Positions 17,301 to 24,900 of a stretch of DNA of 45,981 nucleotides are shown here, piece after piece (the first letter of the stretch is position 1; each line of letters starts with the position of its first letter). The notes beneath the pieces are model-generated. The model saw nothing but the letters and a program-made list of their open reading frames with translations, did no database searches and had not been told where the DNA came from. This DNA is from a virus. Location: positions 1 to 45,981 of IMG/VR virus record IMGVR_UViG_3300008113_000330. One strand, given 5' to 3'. Both the position numbers and the translations under genes were made by a program.

Positions 17301-17591
17301 AGAAATGCATTCCAAGCTGTAACTGGAACAAGCGCAAACGGGCGTCAACCAAGTGAAGGTTTTACAAATCCAAGTCAGCAACAGATAGCCAGGGTAACAA
17401 ACAATATCTTATCACAGTTGTCTGGTGCAAATAACACATGGTTAAACTTTACAGCATATGATGTTCGTGCATATGGCCCGGGAACAAATATCGAGTTTAG
17501 AAACAGGGCCCTACGAACTCCGGGGCATCGAGTAGTAGGGAACCGCGGCGAGCGCGGCGGAACAATATTTTTTACAGATACAGGCGGTTAA
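14340..17591 (+). CDS. Large baseplate hub-type structural protein with C-terminal SleB-like peptidoglycan hydrolase
   Basis: A 1,083-residue virion protein. Residues 1-120 are a low-complexity Ala/Thr/Pro linker after a short head. Residues about 140-560 contain beta-rich segments (TYQLMIRKISVQINNTGSQY; TYTPYLTQDIRSDIM; YFYIFTGLNDQIINLDIS) that resemble hub proteins which recruit the spike, as gp27 does in T4. Residues about 917-1083 form a SleB/Hydrolase_2-type domain: WELLVRATVGESGG with probable catalytic E949, then DANIAAVILNRARL and NAFQAVTG. This would cut host peptidoglycan when the tail engages. The next gene, the gp5-like spike, lacks a lysozyme domain, so the lytic function appears moved here. 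It starts 4 bases inside the gp53 ORF. The hub assignment is inferred; the hydrolase call is stronger. Confidence 0.75.
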   Translation: MTGKIKSPKIYDPYLGEMYGNILDQYDNPAYNLRLYLKKEQISAATPAGSNTGNAVATQGVNTTPADLAAQGIDPRNIPSGNPTDPNLANSGSSARSDTPATATSPATPGDKNIVIVAQTGVTGNQIDNLEIDGVPDPDLSAINATFTVVQPGAANLLDQIQYARKYLGATDAELTAGDFTMYIDINFVGYTTDFENNEDEGSATQIIDTITYQLMIRKISVQINNTGSQYEFTGSILSSVGKNDETFKLSRDTTIRGSTITEFFTSLETNYNNILRSQSTEYKPDEVKFDVSALVRPQPSESQGTTTTGAATQQLYIRNESIPTQGDDQTVEGATNPRYPDNAGRNQTDAINAADGASNAGTTEANPPGVNINLTKGDTIEKIVATILSMNKEFRATVTRRSGDMDDPGNTEVNDEQTFINWFDIHTQVENLGWDKDRGRYTRRYTYTPYLTQDIRSDIMLTTKEVAFLSEKGSSFGKERPITAIATKRLQDLYNAGALHKSYFYIFTGLNDQIINLDISLDNAVTILLPPSGGTAGEFSVTSAPARSNSEARNRDLSLIPELQAAQTARNKKSLVDIFNKIRGLGSEIGDRVDGIARTIDRSPAEIAGILNDATGTSVRTLVDSLAATEAQRLVRALETSEGGDPAATPTTAPLVNVTNSGSYAPEVSGFLYSEDIVQPGRFTTEEIEAAGLNVLDTNVPTGAGGATPQTRSVNSPLSGMTSTGPSSVLMGYVYRTRSEGDHFLLNIDLSLRGDPYWLTSLADGKFEYGKSSPDKTVYPNKTAYYFLLTIGTPTQYDYNISDEDENSGYWSDGRTSGYFSGLYMPLKWKNKFSNGVYTTEIQAVKEHSVPLQWIKRVPPGETPPAWDDYFTAEEENDFLNQAASSRETASGGGTNDPTTGPIPLEDLPALQLGGEKSQQAKAQAEAFLGRSITPREWELLVRATVGESGGGGGGAEDANIAAVILNRARLNSGGRGTGIEDQLRARNAFQAVTGTSANGRQPSEGFTNPSQQQIARVTNNILSQLSGANNTWLNFTAYDVRAYGPGTNIEFRNRALRTPGHRVVGNRGERGGTIFFTDTGG

Positions 17592-17594
17592 TAA

Positions 17595-20369
17595 ATGTCA
17601 ACTAGATCAAATCCAATTATCGCTACAAAAAAGAATGACCAGCTAGCAGAACAGCTAGAGACTAACCCTCTTTACGGTATATATCAAGGCGAAGTTACTA
17701 GGACGGATGATACTAGCCGTACCGGCACAATACAAGTTTTTATTGCAGCGTTAGCTAAGGACAAAACTGATCCAGCTGGTTATAGGGAATGTACATGGGT
17801 TAGTCCGTTTGCAGGTTCTACACCAGTAGCAGCGATTCCAGTAAATCCTGATGTAGAACGCTACGAACAAACACAAAAAAGTTATGGCATGTGGATGGTA
17901 CCCCCAGATGTTGGTAATATAGTTTTAGTGGCATTTGGCGATGGCAAAAAGAAACATCCTTATATCATAGGGTGTGTTTTTCCTGATAGATTTAATCACA
18001 TGGTTCCAGGCATGGCAGGCGCACTTTCATACGGCGAAGGCAAACTACAGGTCCCAGTTGCTGAAAAAAATAAAAAAGAAGCACGAATAGATCATAACAG
18101 TAATGAAGTTCGCCGTCCGATTGCACCATATCTTGCTGAAGGTATCGTAACACAAGGTTTGATTAACGACCCGTTACGTGGCGCAGGTAGTGCAGGTGCG
18201 AGACGTGAAAGCCCTAGTCAAGTATTTGGTATACTAACACCTGGGCCGCTAAAACCTGGAAGTAGTTCTACAACTACGCCACTTAATGCACACCGAATGG
18301 GCGGCCACCAATTTATTATGGATGACAATCCTGGTAGTAGTATGATTCGTTTACGCACCGGTGGTGGCACACAGTTAATACTAGACGATACCAGCGGTTC
18401 AATTTACATGATTAATAAATCAGGCACAGCCTGGTTTGAGATGGACCGATTGGGGAATATAAATTTTTACGGACAAGGTTCGATGAACATCCGCAGCAAA
18501 GGGAATCTAAATCTACGTGCAGATAAGAATGTCAATATTGAAGCCGGCAATGATGTAAACATCAAAGCAGCAGGAGATAATATTGGAGAGGAATACTTAG
18601 GACCAGCGCCAGGAAAGTCTATCGGTGTAGGGGCACTAGGAACAGGCGGCGCGATCAGATTAGACGCTGCTGCTGATATTCAACAATTTGCAACAACAAA
18701 CTTTGCAATTACCTCAGCAGGCGGCGACTTTGATCTAAACGCGGCTGGCAAGATTGCAATTCAAAATTTTGGAGAGCAGGGCTTATCTTTACTCACTGGT
18801 ACTGGTCCACTAGTATTAGAAGCAAGTTTGGGCGGAATATCAATGAAAGGTACAGCAGGAATTGGTCTAACTTCTCCGGGAACTGTTGGTATAGTTGGTA
18901 CATCAGCAATTAATTTAAATAGTGGTCCTGGATTTACAGCAATTCCATTAGCAGCCGCTCCGGCAAGCGAGATCGGGATGAATGAACATAAAGACCAGCC
19001 TGCCGCGGCACCAGAATTTGATATGGATGCTGCCTTAAGAGGTGAAAATGCTATTAAAAATAATGGTAATCGTTCAGGTAAAGCTGATACTATCAAAAGT
19101 ATCGTAACATGCCTAGTTACTGCTGAACCATACTCCGGTCACTATCAGGGTGCTGTTATTCTAAAAGAAGATCCTACTGCACAGGGTGCAGATGAGGGTG
19201 TAACAGCAGACTTCCCACCTGCCTCGGCCGATGCAACTGGTTTACCAAGTGACGCACAAACTCCGGGCGCCTGCTATGCAGGCGATGGATATAATGACGC
19301 CAACGGAAACCCAGTATCACAATCAGCTGACTCACCTTCGGCAAGAGCAGCGGCCGCTGTCAACTCTGCTGCAACTAGAGCACAGGGCGCAACAGGGTCT
19401 GCTAGTAGGGCACTAAATGACACTGCTTCAAGAGCTAGTGCAGAACTTGCAAATTTGCAAAATTCTATTCCGACATATGCAGATGTTCGAAATGCTGTTA
19501 ATGATTTTAGTAGCGCATTAGAAAAAAAGATAAATGAAGTGATGAACCAAAGCGCATTTGCTGCGGCTATTAGAGCACAAATACCACTAGTTAGATTTCC
19601 TACCGTTAATGCGTTACAGCAAAGAATAATAGCATCAATGAAACAGTTAAAAGAGCTAGAAGCACAACTACAGCAGTTTAGCTTAGATAGATTTGGTCTT
19701 CCGATCGATTTAAACATTCCTGCTATTCGAGATATGCAAAATCAAATTAATGGCGTACTGGCACAAGCCAGAGACGGTTTAGATGCTGTTAACAGGTTAA
19801 AAGAATTGGGTATTGAAGTTGTAAACGATGCAGGTAGTTTAATTTATCGAGATTCGCTGGGTAACACACTAGTAGATTTTAAAAATGGCGTCGGCCCAGT
19901 GGCTAGTTCACTCGCCATTCAAAGTGAAATGGCAAGAACATACAACAACATTAAAAATTCTATTAGTGTACCACTTAATAATAATCAAGCTCAAGCATTA
20001 TCAGCTTTTGCTAAAGACATCGGCGAAGAAAATTTTAGAAACAGTAACGTACTACGAGCACTTAACGAAGGCAAATACAACGAAGTGCCTAGACTAATGG
20101 CCCAATGGAGTCTCGGACCTACTATTGGTAGTAACGTTCCTACTCCTACTAACCAGCTCGTATACCGTCAAGATTTTAATGATAAACGATACTTCCAAGG
20201 CCAAGTATTCCAAAGTCCAGATAATTTAAATATTGCACCGCCAAATGGAACTGCTGACGGCGAGTTGTCACCTAGACAGATGGGTGACCTTATCAAGTCA
20301 AGACGTGAAGAATTTAACGCTGCTAATTATGTAGGACCAACTGAATACTTTGCAGGCCCACGCAGATAA
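17595..20369 (+). CDS. 5: gp5-like baseplate central spike (no lysozyme domain)
   Basis: A 924-residue protein. Residues about 25-140 form a gp5/VgrG-type OB-fold (LYGIYQGEVTRTDDTSRTGT ... WMVPPDVGNIVLVAFGDGKK ... YIIGCVFPD). Residues about 235-330 carry a repetitive beta-helix needle (GHQFIMDD, RLRTGGGTQLILDD, SIYMINKSGTAWFEMD, then NIRSKGNLNLRADKNVNIEA). The remaining 500 residues are a long Ala-rich, partly coiled C-terminal extension. T4 gp5 has a lysozyme domain between OB-fold and needle; here that space holds only a linker. It follows the hub gene by 3 bases and ends the operon at a strong terminator. Confidence 0.88.
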   Translation: MSTRSNPIIATKKNDQLAEQLETNPLYGIYQGEVTRTDDTSRTGTIQVFIAALAKDKTDPAGYRECTWVSPFAGSTPVAAIPVNPDVERYEQTQKSYGMWMVPPDVGNIVLVAFGDGKKKHPYIIGCVFPDRFNHMVPGMAGALSYGEGKLQVPVAEKNKKEARIDHNSNEVRRPIAPYLAEGIVTQGLINDPLRGAGSAGARRESPSQVFGILTPGPLKPGSSSTTTPLNAHRMGGHQFIMDDNPGSSMIRLRTGGGTQLILDDTSGSIYMINKSGTAWFEMDRLGNINFYGQGSMNIRSKGNLNLRADKNVNIEAGNDVNIKAAGDNIGEEYLGPAPGKSIGVGALGTGGAIRLDAAADIQQFATTNFAITSAGGDFDLNAAGKIAIQNFGEQGLSLLTGTGPLVLEASLGGISMKGTAGIGLTSPGTVGIVGTSAINLNSGPGFTAIPLAAAPASEIGMNEHKDQPAAAPEFDMDAALRGENAIKNNGNRSGKADTIKSIVTCLVTAEPYSGHYQGAVILKEDPTAQGADEGVTADFPPASADATGLPSDAQTPGACYAGDGYNDANGNPVSQSADSPSARAAAAVNSAATRAQGATGSASRALNDTASRASAELANLQNSIPTYADVRNAVNDFSSALEKKINEVMNQSAFAAAIRAQIPLVRFPTVNALQQRIIASMKQLKELEAQLQQFSLDRFGLPIDLNIPAIRDMQNQINGVLAQARDGLDAVNRLKELGIEVVNDAGSLIYRDSLGNTLVDFKNGVGPVASSLAIQSEMARTYNNIKNSISVPLNNNQAQALSAFAKDIGEENFRNSNVLRALNEGKYNEVPRLMAQWSLGPTIGSNVPTPTNQLVYRQDFNDKRYFQGQVFQSPDNLNIAPPNGTADGELSPRQMGDLIKSRREEFNAANYVGPTEYFAGPRR

Positions 20370-20371
20370 AA

Positions 20372-20399
20372 AAAATGGCAGCATTGCTGCTGCCATTTT
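20372..20399. terminator. Bidirectional intrinsic terminator between convergent genes
   Basis: AAAATGGCAGC (20372-20382) and GCTGCCATTTT (20389-20399) form an 11-bp stem with a 6-base loop. A-runs and T-runs on both sides serve the rightward spike operon and the leftward small gene. Confidence 0.9.
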
Positions 20400-20416
20400 A
20401 GTTCAAACCGTTGAAC

Positions 20417-20704
20417 TTACTTAGCTGACTTAACTAGCCGCTCCATATCATACAGCTCTTGCGGGACAGTATGATTGTCGTATCGGAAGTTACCGGTAAG
20501 GTTAATGGTATCAAATACTGCGTACTTCTTTGTTACGCTGTCATACAGACCCATTGTAATAAACCGCTTGCGCTGTTCATACATCTTGTAGAAGCGATCG
20601 GTTTTATTTTCCTTGTTATACGCTTCTGCCTTGGCACAAATTTCATCAAACTTCTGTGCAATTTTTCTCATTGTTGAGATCACTCTTTTTGTTAAGTTGA
20701 ACAT
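20417..20704 (-). CDS. Small early protein of unknown function (95 residues, or 84 from the second Met)
   Basis: A basic, charged, soluble protein (central FYKMYEQRKRFITMGLYD; C-terminal ELYDMERLVKSA). Either the ATG at 20704 or the one at 20672 may be the true start; neither has a clear ribosome binding site. The first would leave a leader of about 20 bases behind the promoter at 20731-20759, mostly a hairpin. I do not recognise it. Its strong host-type promoter suggests early expression. Confidence 0.65.
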   Translation of the reverse strand: MFNLTKRVISTMRKIAQKFDEICAKAEAYNKENKTDRFYKMYEQRKRFITMGLYDSVTKKYAVFDTINLTGNFRYDNHTVPQELYDMERLVKSAK

Positions 20705-20707
20705 AAC

Positions 20708-20725
20708 GTAGTTATTACTAACTAC
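20708..20725 (-). promoter_or_regulatory. 5'-terminal hairpin of the small early transcript
   Basis: GTAGTTA pairs with TAACTAC around GTAA (minus strand), right at the predicted 5' end of the mRNA and 3 bases before the first ATG. Such hairpins can protect phage mRNAs from decay or affect initiation. Confidence 0.55.
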
Positions 20726-20730
20726 ACCTT

Positions 20731-20759
20731 ACTATACTATTCTACGCTTAAAATGTCAA
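20731..20759 (-). promoter_or_regulatory. Early promoter TTGACA-N17-TATAGT
   Basis: On the minus strand: -35 TTGACA (20754-20759), a 17-base spacer, and -10 TATAGT (20731-20736). The same box pair and spacing occur at 21460-21488. It gives the 95-residue gene its own transcript. Confidence 0.85.
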
Positions 20760-20785
20760 CCGAAATTTTAACGGCGACAAATACT

Positions 20786-20971
20786 TTATTCGTCACGCTC
20801 ACCCATCATTTGAGATAGTCCTGAGTCGTTACTTAAGTCACCGTCAAAATCACCAATGTCCATAATTGACTTATAGGCACGAGTTGCAGCATATGCAACA
20901 ATACCAGTGATACCAAACACAGCAACAAACGCCGCTGTCTTTAGTGCTTGTTCTTTAGATACCTTCTTCAA
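20786..20971 (-). CDS. Small single-span membrane protein, TTG start
   Basis: A 61-residue protein with a basic N-terminus (MKKVSKEQALK), one hydrophobic span at about 12-30 (TAAFVAVFGITGIVAYAAT) and an acidic C-terminal tail (DFDGDLSND, ending GERDE). It begins at TTG (20971) inside the last codons of the upstream gene, with AGGGA 5 bases before. It is probably coupled to that gene by translation. Topology would place the acidic tail outside the cytoplasm if the N-terminal positive charges stay inside, though a single span can invert. Function unknown. Confidence 0.7.
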   Translation of the reverse strand: MKKVSKEQALKTAAFVAVFGITGIVAYAATRAYKSIMDIGDFDGDLSNDSGLSQMMGERDE

Positions 20972-21428
20972 TGTCTTCCCTTTCTAATACAACAAACTCG
21001 TCGCCATCTACTGTAACAATTACAGTTGGATGCACACTACTACGAGTATAATCGCGTCCACCATCAATCATGCGCCCATCTTTTTCAACATAATCATGCC
21101 GATAACGACTTACAATAACCTCACCATCATCTGTGGGGATACCTGCAATTGGGTCGCTGAAAGCACTACTAGCTTCTGTAATATAAACACTGCCTGTACC
21201 TTCACCACTATACGGATCATTCTTAATAAACATACCAAAGTAATGGGTATGGCCTTTACTGGTTTCCGGATTAGGTTGATAGAACACATCTACCGGGCTG
21301 TCATTCCAACCACCGCGACTGTTCTTAGTAGCCCAATAACCCATGTACCTAGCGCCATATTTTTCTTCAATCTTTCGGATGCCGTCCTTCTTGAACCAGT
21401 AACCATTTTCGGGAATCTTTACAAACAT
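20955..21428 (-). CDS. Conserved-looking soluble early protein of unknown function
   Basis: A 157-residue protein. The N-terminal half is aromatic (MFVKIPENGYWFKKDGIRKI, YMGYWATKN), then comes GHTHYFGMFIKNDPYS, and the C-terminal third is acidic and beta-rich (VIVTVDGDEFVVLEREDIEE). The ATG at 21428 lies behind CAGGAAA. It is the first gene of a two-gene early unit with the 61-residue membrane protein. I do not recognise the family. The GHTH motif could bind metal, but this is speculation. Confidence 0.7.
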   Translation of the reverse strand: MFVKIPENGYWFKKDGIRKIEEKYGARYMGYWATKNSRGGWNDSPVDVFYQPNPETSKGHTHYFGMFIKNDPYSGEGTGSVYITEASSAFSDPIAGIPTDDGEVIVSRYRHDYVEKDGRMIDGGRDYTRSSVHPTVIVTVDGDEFVVLEREDIEEGI

Positions 21429-21459
21429 ATGCTATTTCCTGATGTTAAACACTAATGTA

Positions 21460-21488
21460 ACTATAACAACCTTTTTGAAATTTGTCAA
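21460..21488 (-). promoter_or_regulatory. Early promoter TTGACA-N17-TATAGT
   Basis: On the minus strand: -35 TTGACA (21483-21488), a 17-base spacer, and -10 TATAGT (21460-21465). Its boxes are identical to the promoter at 20731-20759. It lies back to back with the gp25 late promoter. Confidence 0.87.
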
Positions 21489-21530
21489 GACCTATTTTGA
21501 GCGGTAATTAAAACAGTATTTAATTTTTTT

Positions 21531-21538
21531 GATAAATA
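21531..21538 (+). promoter_or_regulatory. Late promoter box (GATAAATA) abutting the gp25 start codon
   Basis: GATAAATA is followed by TTGTT and then the gp25 ATG at 21544. With the usual 5-7 base distance from the box to the transcription start, the RNA would begin at or within 2-3 bases of the ATG. Confidence 0.72.
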
Positions 21539-21543
21539 TTGTT

Positions 21544-21918
21544 ATGGCAATATTCAAAGGTTTCACTACTTTAGATCGGGTAAAAGCTCCGTTTACTGTA
21601 ACGGATCAAGAGCTCATCAAACGAGATCTGCTCAACGAATTCTACACTAAAAAAGGCGAGCGAGTGATGCGGCCTAATTTTGGCAGCATTATTTGGGACA
21701 TTCTTATGGACCCAAATGACGAGATTTTAGTATCGCGTATAAAGGAAGACATAAGACGAATCGTTGCAAAAGAAACGAGAGTAGAGTTACTAGATCTCAT
21801 AATTTATATGGCTGATCATGCTATTTCAGCTGAGCTAGTATTAAAGTACTTACCATTTAATAACGCTGAAAGTTTATACTTGCTTTTTGAAAAACAAATC
21901 AATGAAGGTATCGAATAA
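21544..21918 (+). CDS. 25: Baseplate wedge protein gp25
   Basis: A 124-residue protein of the GPW/gp25 family, which joins wedges and initiates sheath assembly. The family core TKKGERVMRPNFGSIIWDIL (residues about 34-53) and the RIKEDIRRIV helix are clear; T4 gp25 is 132 residues. The ATG at 21544 is the first sensible start; an in-frame TTG at 21529 would lie in the promoter. There is no ribosome binding site because the late promoter abuts the start, which suggests leaderless translation. Its stop overlaps the gp6 start (TAATG). Confidence 0.93.
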   Translation: MAIFKGFTTLDRVKAPFTVTDQELIKRDLLNEFYTKKGERVMRPNFGSIIWDILMDPNDEILVSRIKEDIRRIVAKETRVELLDLIIYMADHAISAELVLKYLPFNNAESLYLLFEKQINEGIE

Positions 21919-24900
21919 TGGCAATAGTTAATAGACAAAATAATTTGTTTGCTGCCGAGGATTGGACAGTAGCGTATAAAGCATATAGTCAGGTAAACTT
22001 TCAGGCATATGATTTTGACAGCATTAGAACTGCACTGGTCGAATATGTAAGAACTAATTATCCAGAAAATTTCAATGACTATATTGAAAGCAGTGAATTC
22101 ATTGCTATCATCGAAATGCTAGCATACCTTTCGCAGTCATTAGCATTCCGTATGGATTTAAACAGCAGAGAGAATTTCTTAGAAACTGCTGAACGTCGCG
22201 ACAGTGTATTCAAGCTTGCACGTATGCTTGGCTATAACCCGAAACGTAATATTCCAGCAAGTGGCCTAATGAAGCTTACTGGTGTTAAAACAACAGAATC
22301 GCTCACAGACAGTCAAGGTAATAATCTAAATAATGTTAATGTCTTCTGGGATGATGCAAACAATCCTTTAAGCTATGAGCAGTTTATTACAGTGCTAAAT
22401 GCTGCAATGAGTAGCGCAAACCGATTTACTGCACCAGTAAAATCGGGTGTGTTAGGTAATATTCCCACAGACTTATATCAATTAAACACTTCGATAACAG
22501 CCCCCATTACCTACAACTTCAGTGTTGCAGCCGATGGAGTTACCCGACCATTTAGCGTAGTAAATCCTGATTTTATTGATAACGGGTATTTTTTCGAAAG
22601 ACATCCCGATCCTACTAATTTGTTTAACATTATTTACAGAAATGACAGCTTAGGCCTTTCTAGTAAAAATACAGGATTTTTTGTAATGTTTAAACAAGGA
22701 ACATTACAATTTAAAGATTTTGATTATACCCTGTCTTTACAAAACAGAGAAGAAACTATCAGTGATTTAAATATCAATGAAATTGATGTATACTTGCAGG
22801 AAATCAACACCGCCGGTCTCCCATTAAGCAAGTGGGAAAAAGTACCAAACACTGTTGGTCAAACATTAAACTATAATAGTGTTTCAAAAGGCACTAAGAA
22901 TTTATACGCAGTTGAAAACATTGATAATGGTGGAATTAAACTAAAGTTTAGCGATGGCAACTTTGGCAATAGTCCATATGGCGTGTATAGATTATGGTAT
23001 CGAACCAGCGATCCAACTCGTTATGTTCTACAACCTGAAAACGTAAGAAACGTTTCTATTGTGGTCCCGTATGTTGATAAACAAAATAAAAATCAAGCGT
23101 TAACACTTACATTTAAGCTTGAATATCGTGTTAATAACAGTTTGCCTGCTGAAAGTTTAAATGCTATTAAGCGTAGAGCACCACAAGTTTATTATACACA
23201 GAACCGAATGGTATCTGCTCAAGACTATAATGTGTTTCCATTAAGCCAGAGCAACAACATTTTAAAGCTTAAAGCAATCAATAAGACTCATGCAGGCCAT
23301 AGTCGTTACATAGATATCAACGACCCAACTGGTACGTATCAAAGTCTTGATACGTTTGCTAAGGATGCAATATTATTTGTTGAAGATAGCAACGACAGTG
23401 AATCTATTGTTATTAATGATAACACAACATCGCGCGAAGTAGTTGTTGGCATTTTACCCGAAGTTCTTAAAAAGCAGCGTATAAACAATTTTGTTTACTA
23501 TGGTCTTAGAAATAATTGGACTGCCTTCCAGGAAAACAAGTTTATTATAAGCAACTTAAACATACGTTGGGAACCATTACCTGCTGACGCACAGGGTGAC
23601 ACAGGTTATATGACGGAAACATTTAGTTCAGGCACACAAGTAGTAATGCTGAATATTAATGATCGAACAAGAATGTTTAAAGAAAACTGCTTGGTTAAGT
23701 TTGTTAACTCAAACGACTTGTCAGACTACAAGTGGGTAAGAATTATTAACATTGAAAACAACGGCGCCCTAGCAAGCGGGTTAGTTACTAGTGTTGGCCC
23801 ATGGACATTAAGTGATACTGTGAGCCGCGGCTGGTTAGCAACAGAAGTTATTGTATCGTTGAGAAAATTATTTACGGTTAGTGAAGCAGACGCTATTCAG
23901 ACTGAAATCAACAATCGAAGAACATTTGGTTTAGGCTACGATCTATATGCAGATTCTTGGTATGTTATTGCAAACAAAGATTTAGATAAGACTGGTTCAT
24001 TTAATGTTGCTTATGAAAAAGACACAACTGGGCAAGGACTAGACTCTAGTTGGTTACTGCTAATGGAATATTTTCCTATTAACACAGTTAGCTATAGATA
24101 TAACTTGACCTCACGCGGTCAAGACTATGTTGTTCAAAGTAAAAACGATCTTAAATTTTATAACATCAAAAATGTTAAGGTGCTTGACAATGACAACAAG
24201 AGTTCTAAGGACAAAATTACATTTACTACTATTAATGCTAAACCGTTTAACAATGACACGTTTGAGTGGCACAAAGTAGGCGCAAATGATTTTCGTTGGA
24301 GAAATACTTCAACTGGTGCAACATACATACCAAGAACGTATGATCCTGGGATCGTGCTTAAGACCCGAGATACAAAATGGTTTGATGTAAACGTGTACTG
24401 GAAAAGTAATTTTGGTCTAATGCGACCAAGGGGCAGTGTATCTAATACAGTGGATACTGCAACCGGTAATCAATATGTTAGTGAAGCAACTGTGTTGTTG
24501 GCAACATTGTTTGATACCGGTGAGCTAGAATCACAAACATTATTTGTTACCATTGCAAACAACTCAGGTCAAATTAATAAAATCCCAAGCAATATTACTG
24601 TACCTTTTAACAGCACAACATTTGGTGGTAACATCATCGACCCTGCTACAGGTAATATTACATATAGGTTACCGTCTAATGATGGAACATCTGTAATTGT
24701 ATTCAGTGGCAATGCTAACTGTTATAGCTACGGCACAACTGGCTTATCCAATGTTGATACTAGTGTAAGCGGTAGACTGTTTTTAGCTAACGCTAATGTG
24801 ACTGCACAGACTGGCAATTTGATATACAGTGACCTACAATTAAACAGATACCACTACTCAACTGATAGAACCAGTGCGGTGAGCAGCGATAAAATCCTTG

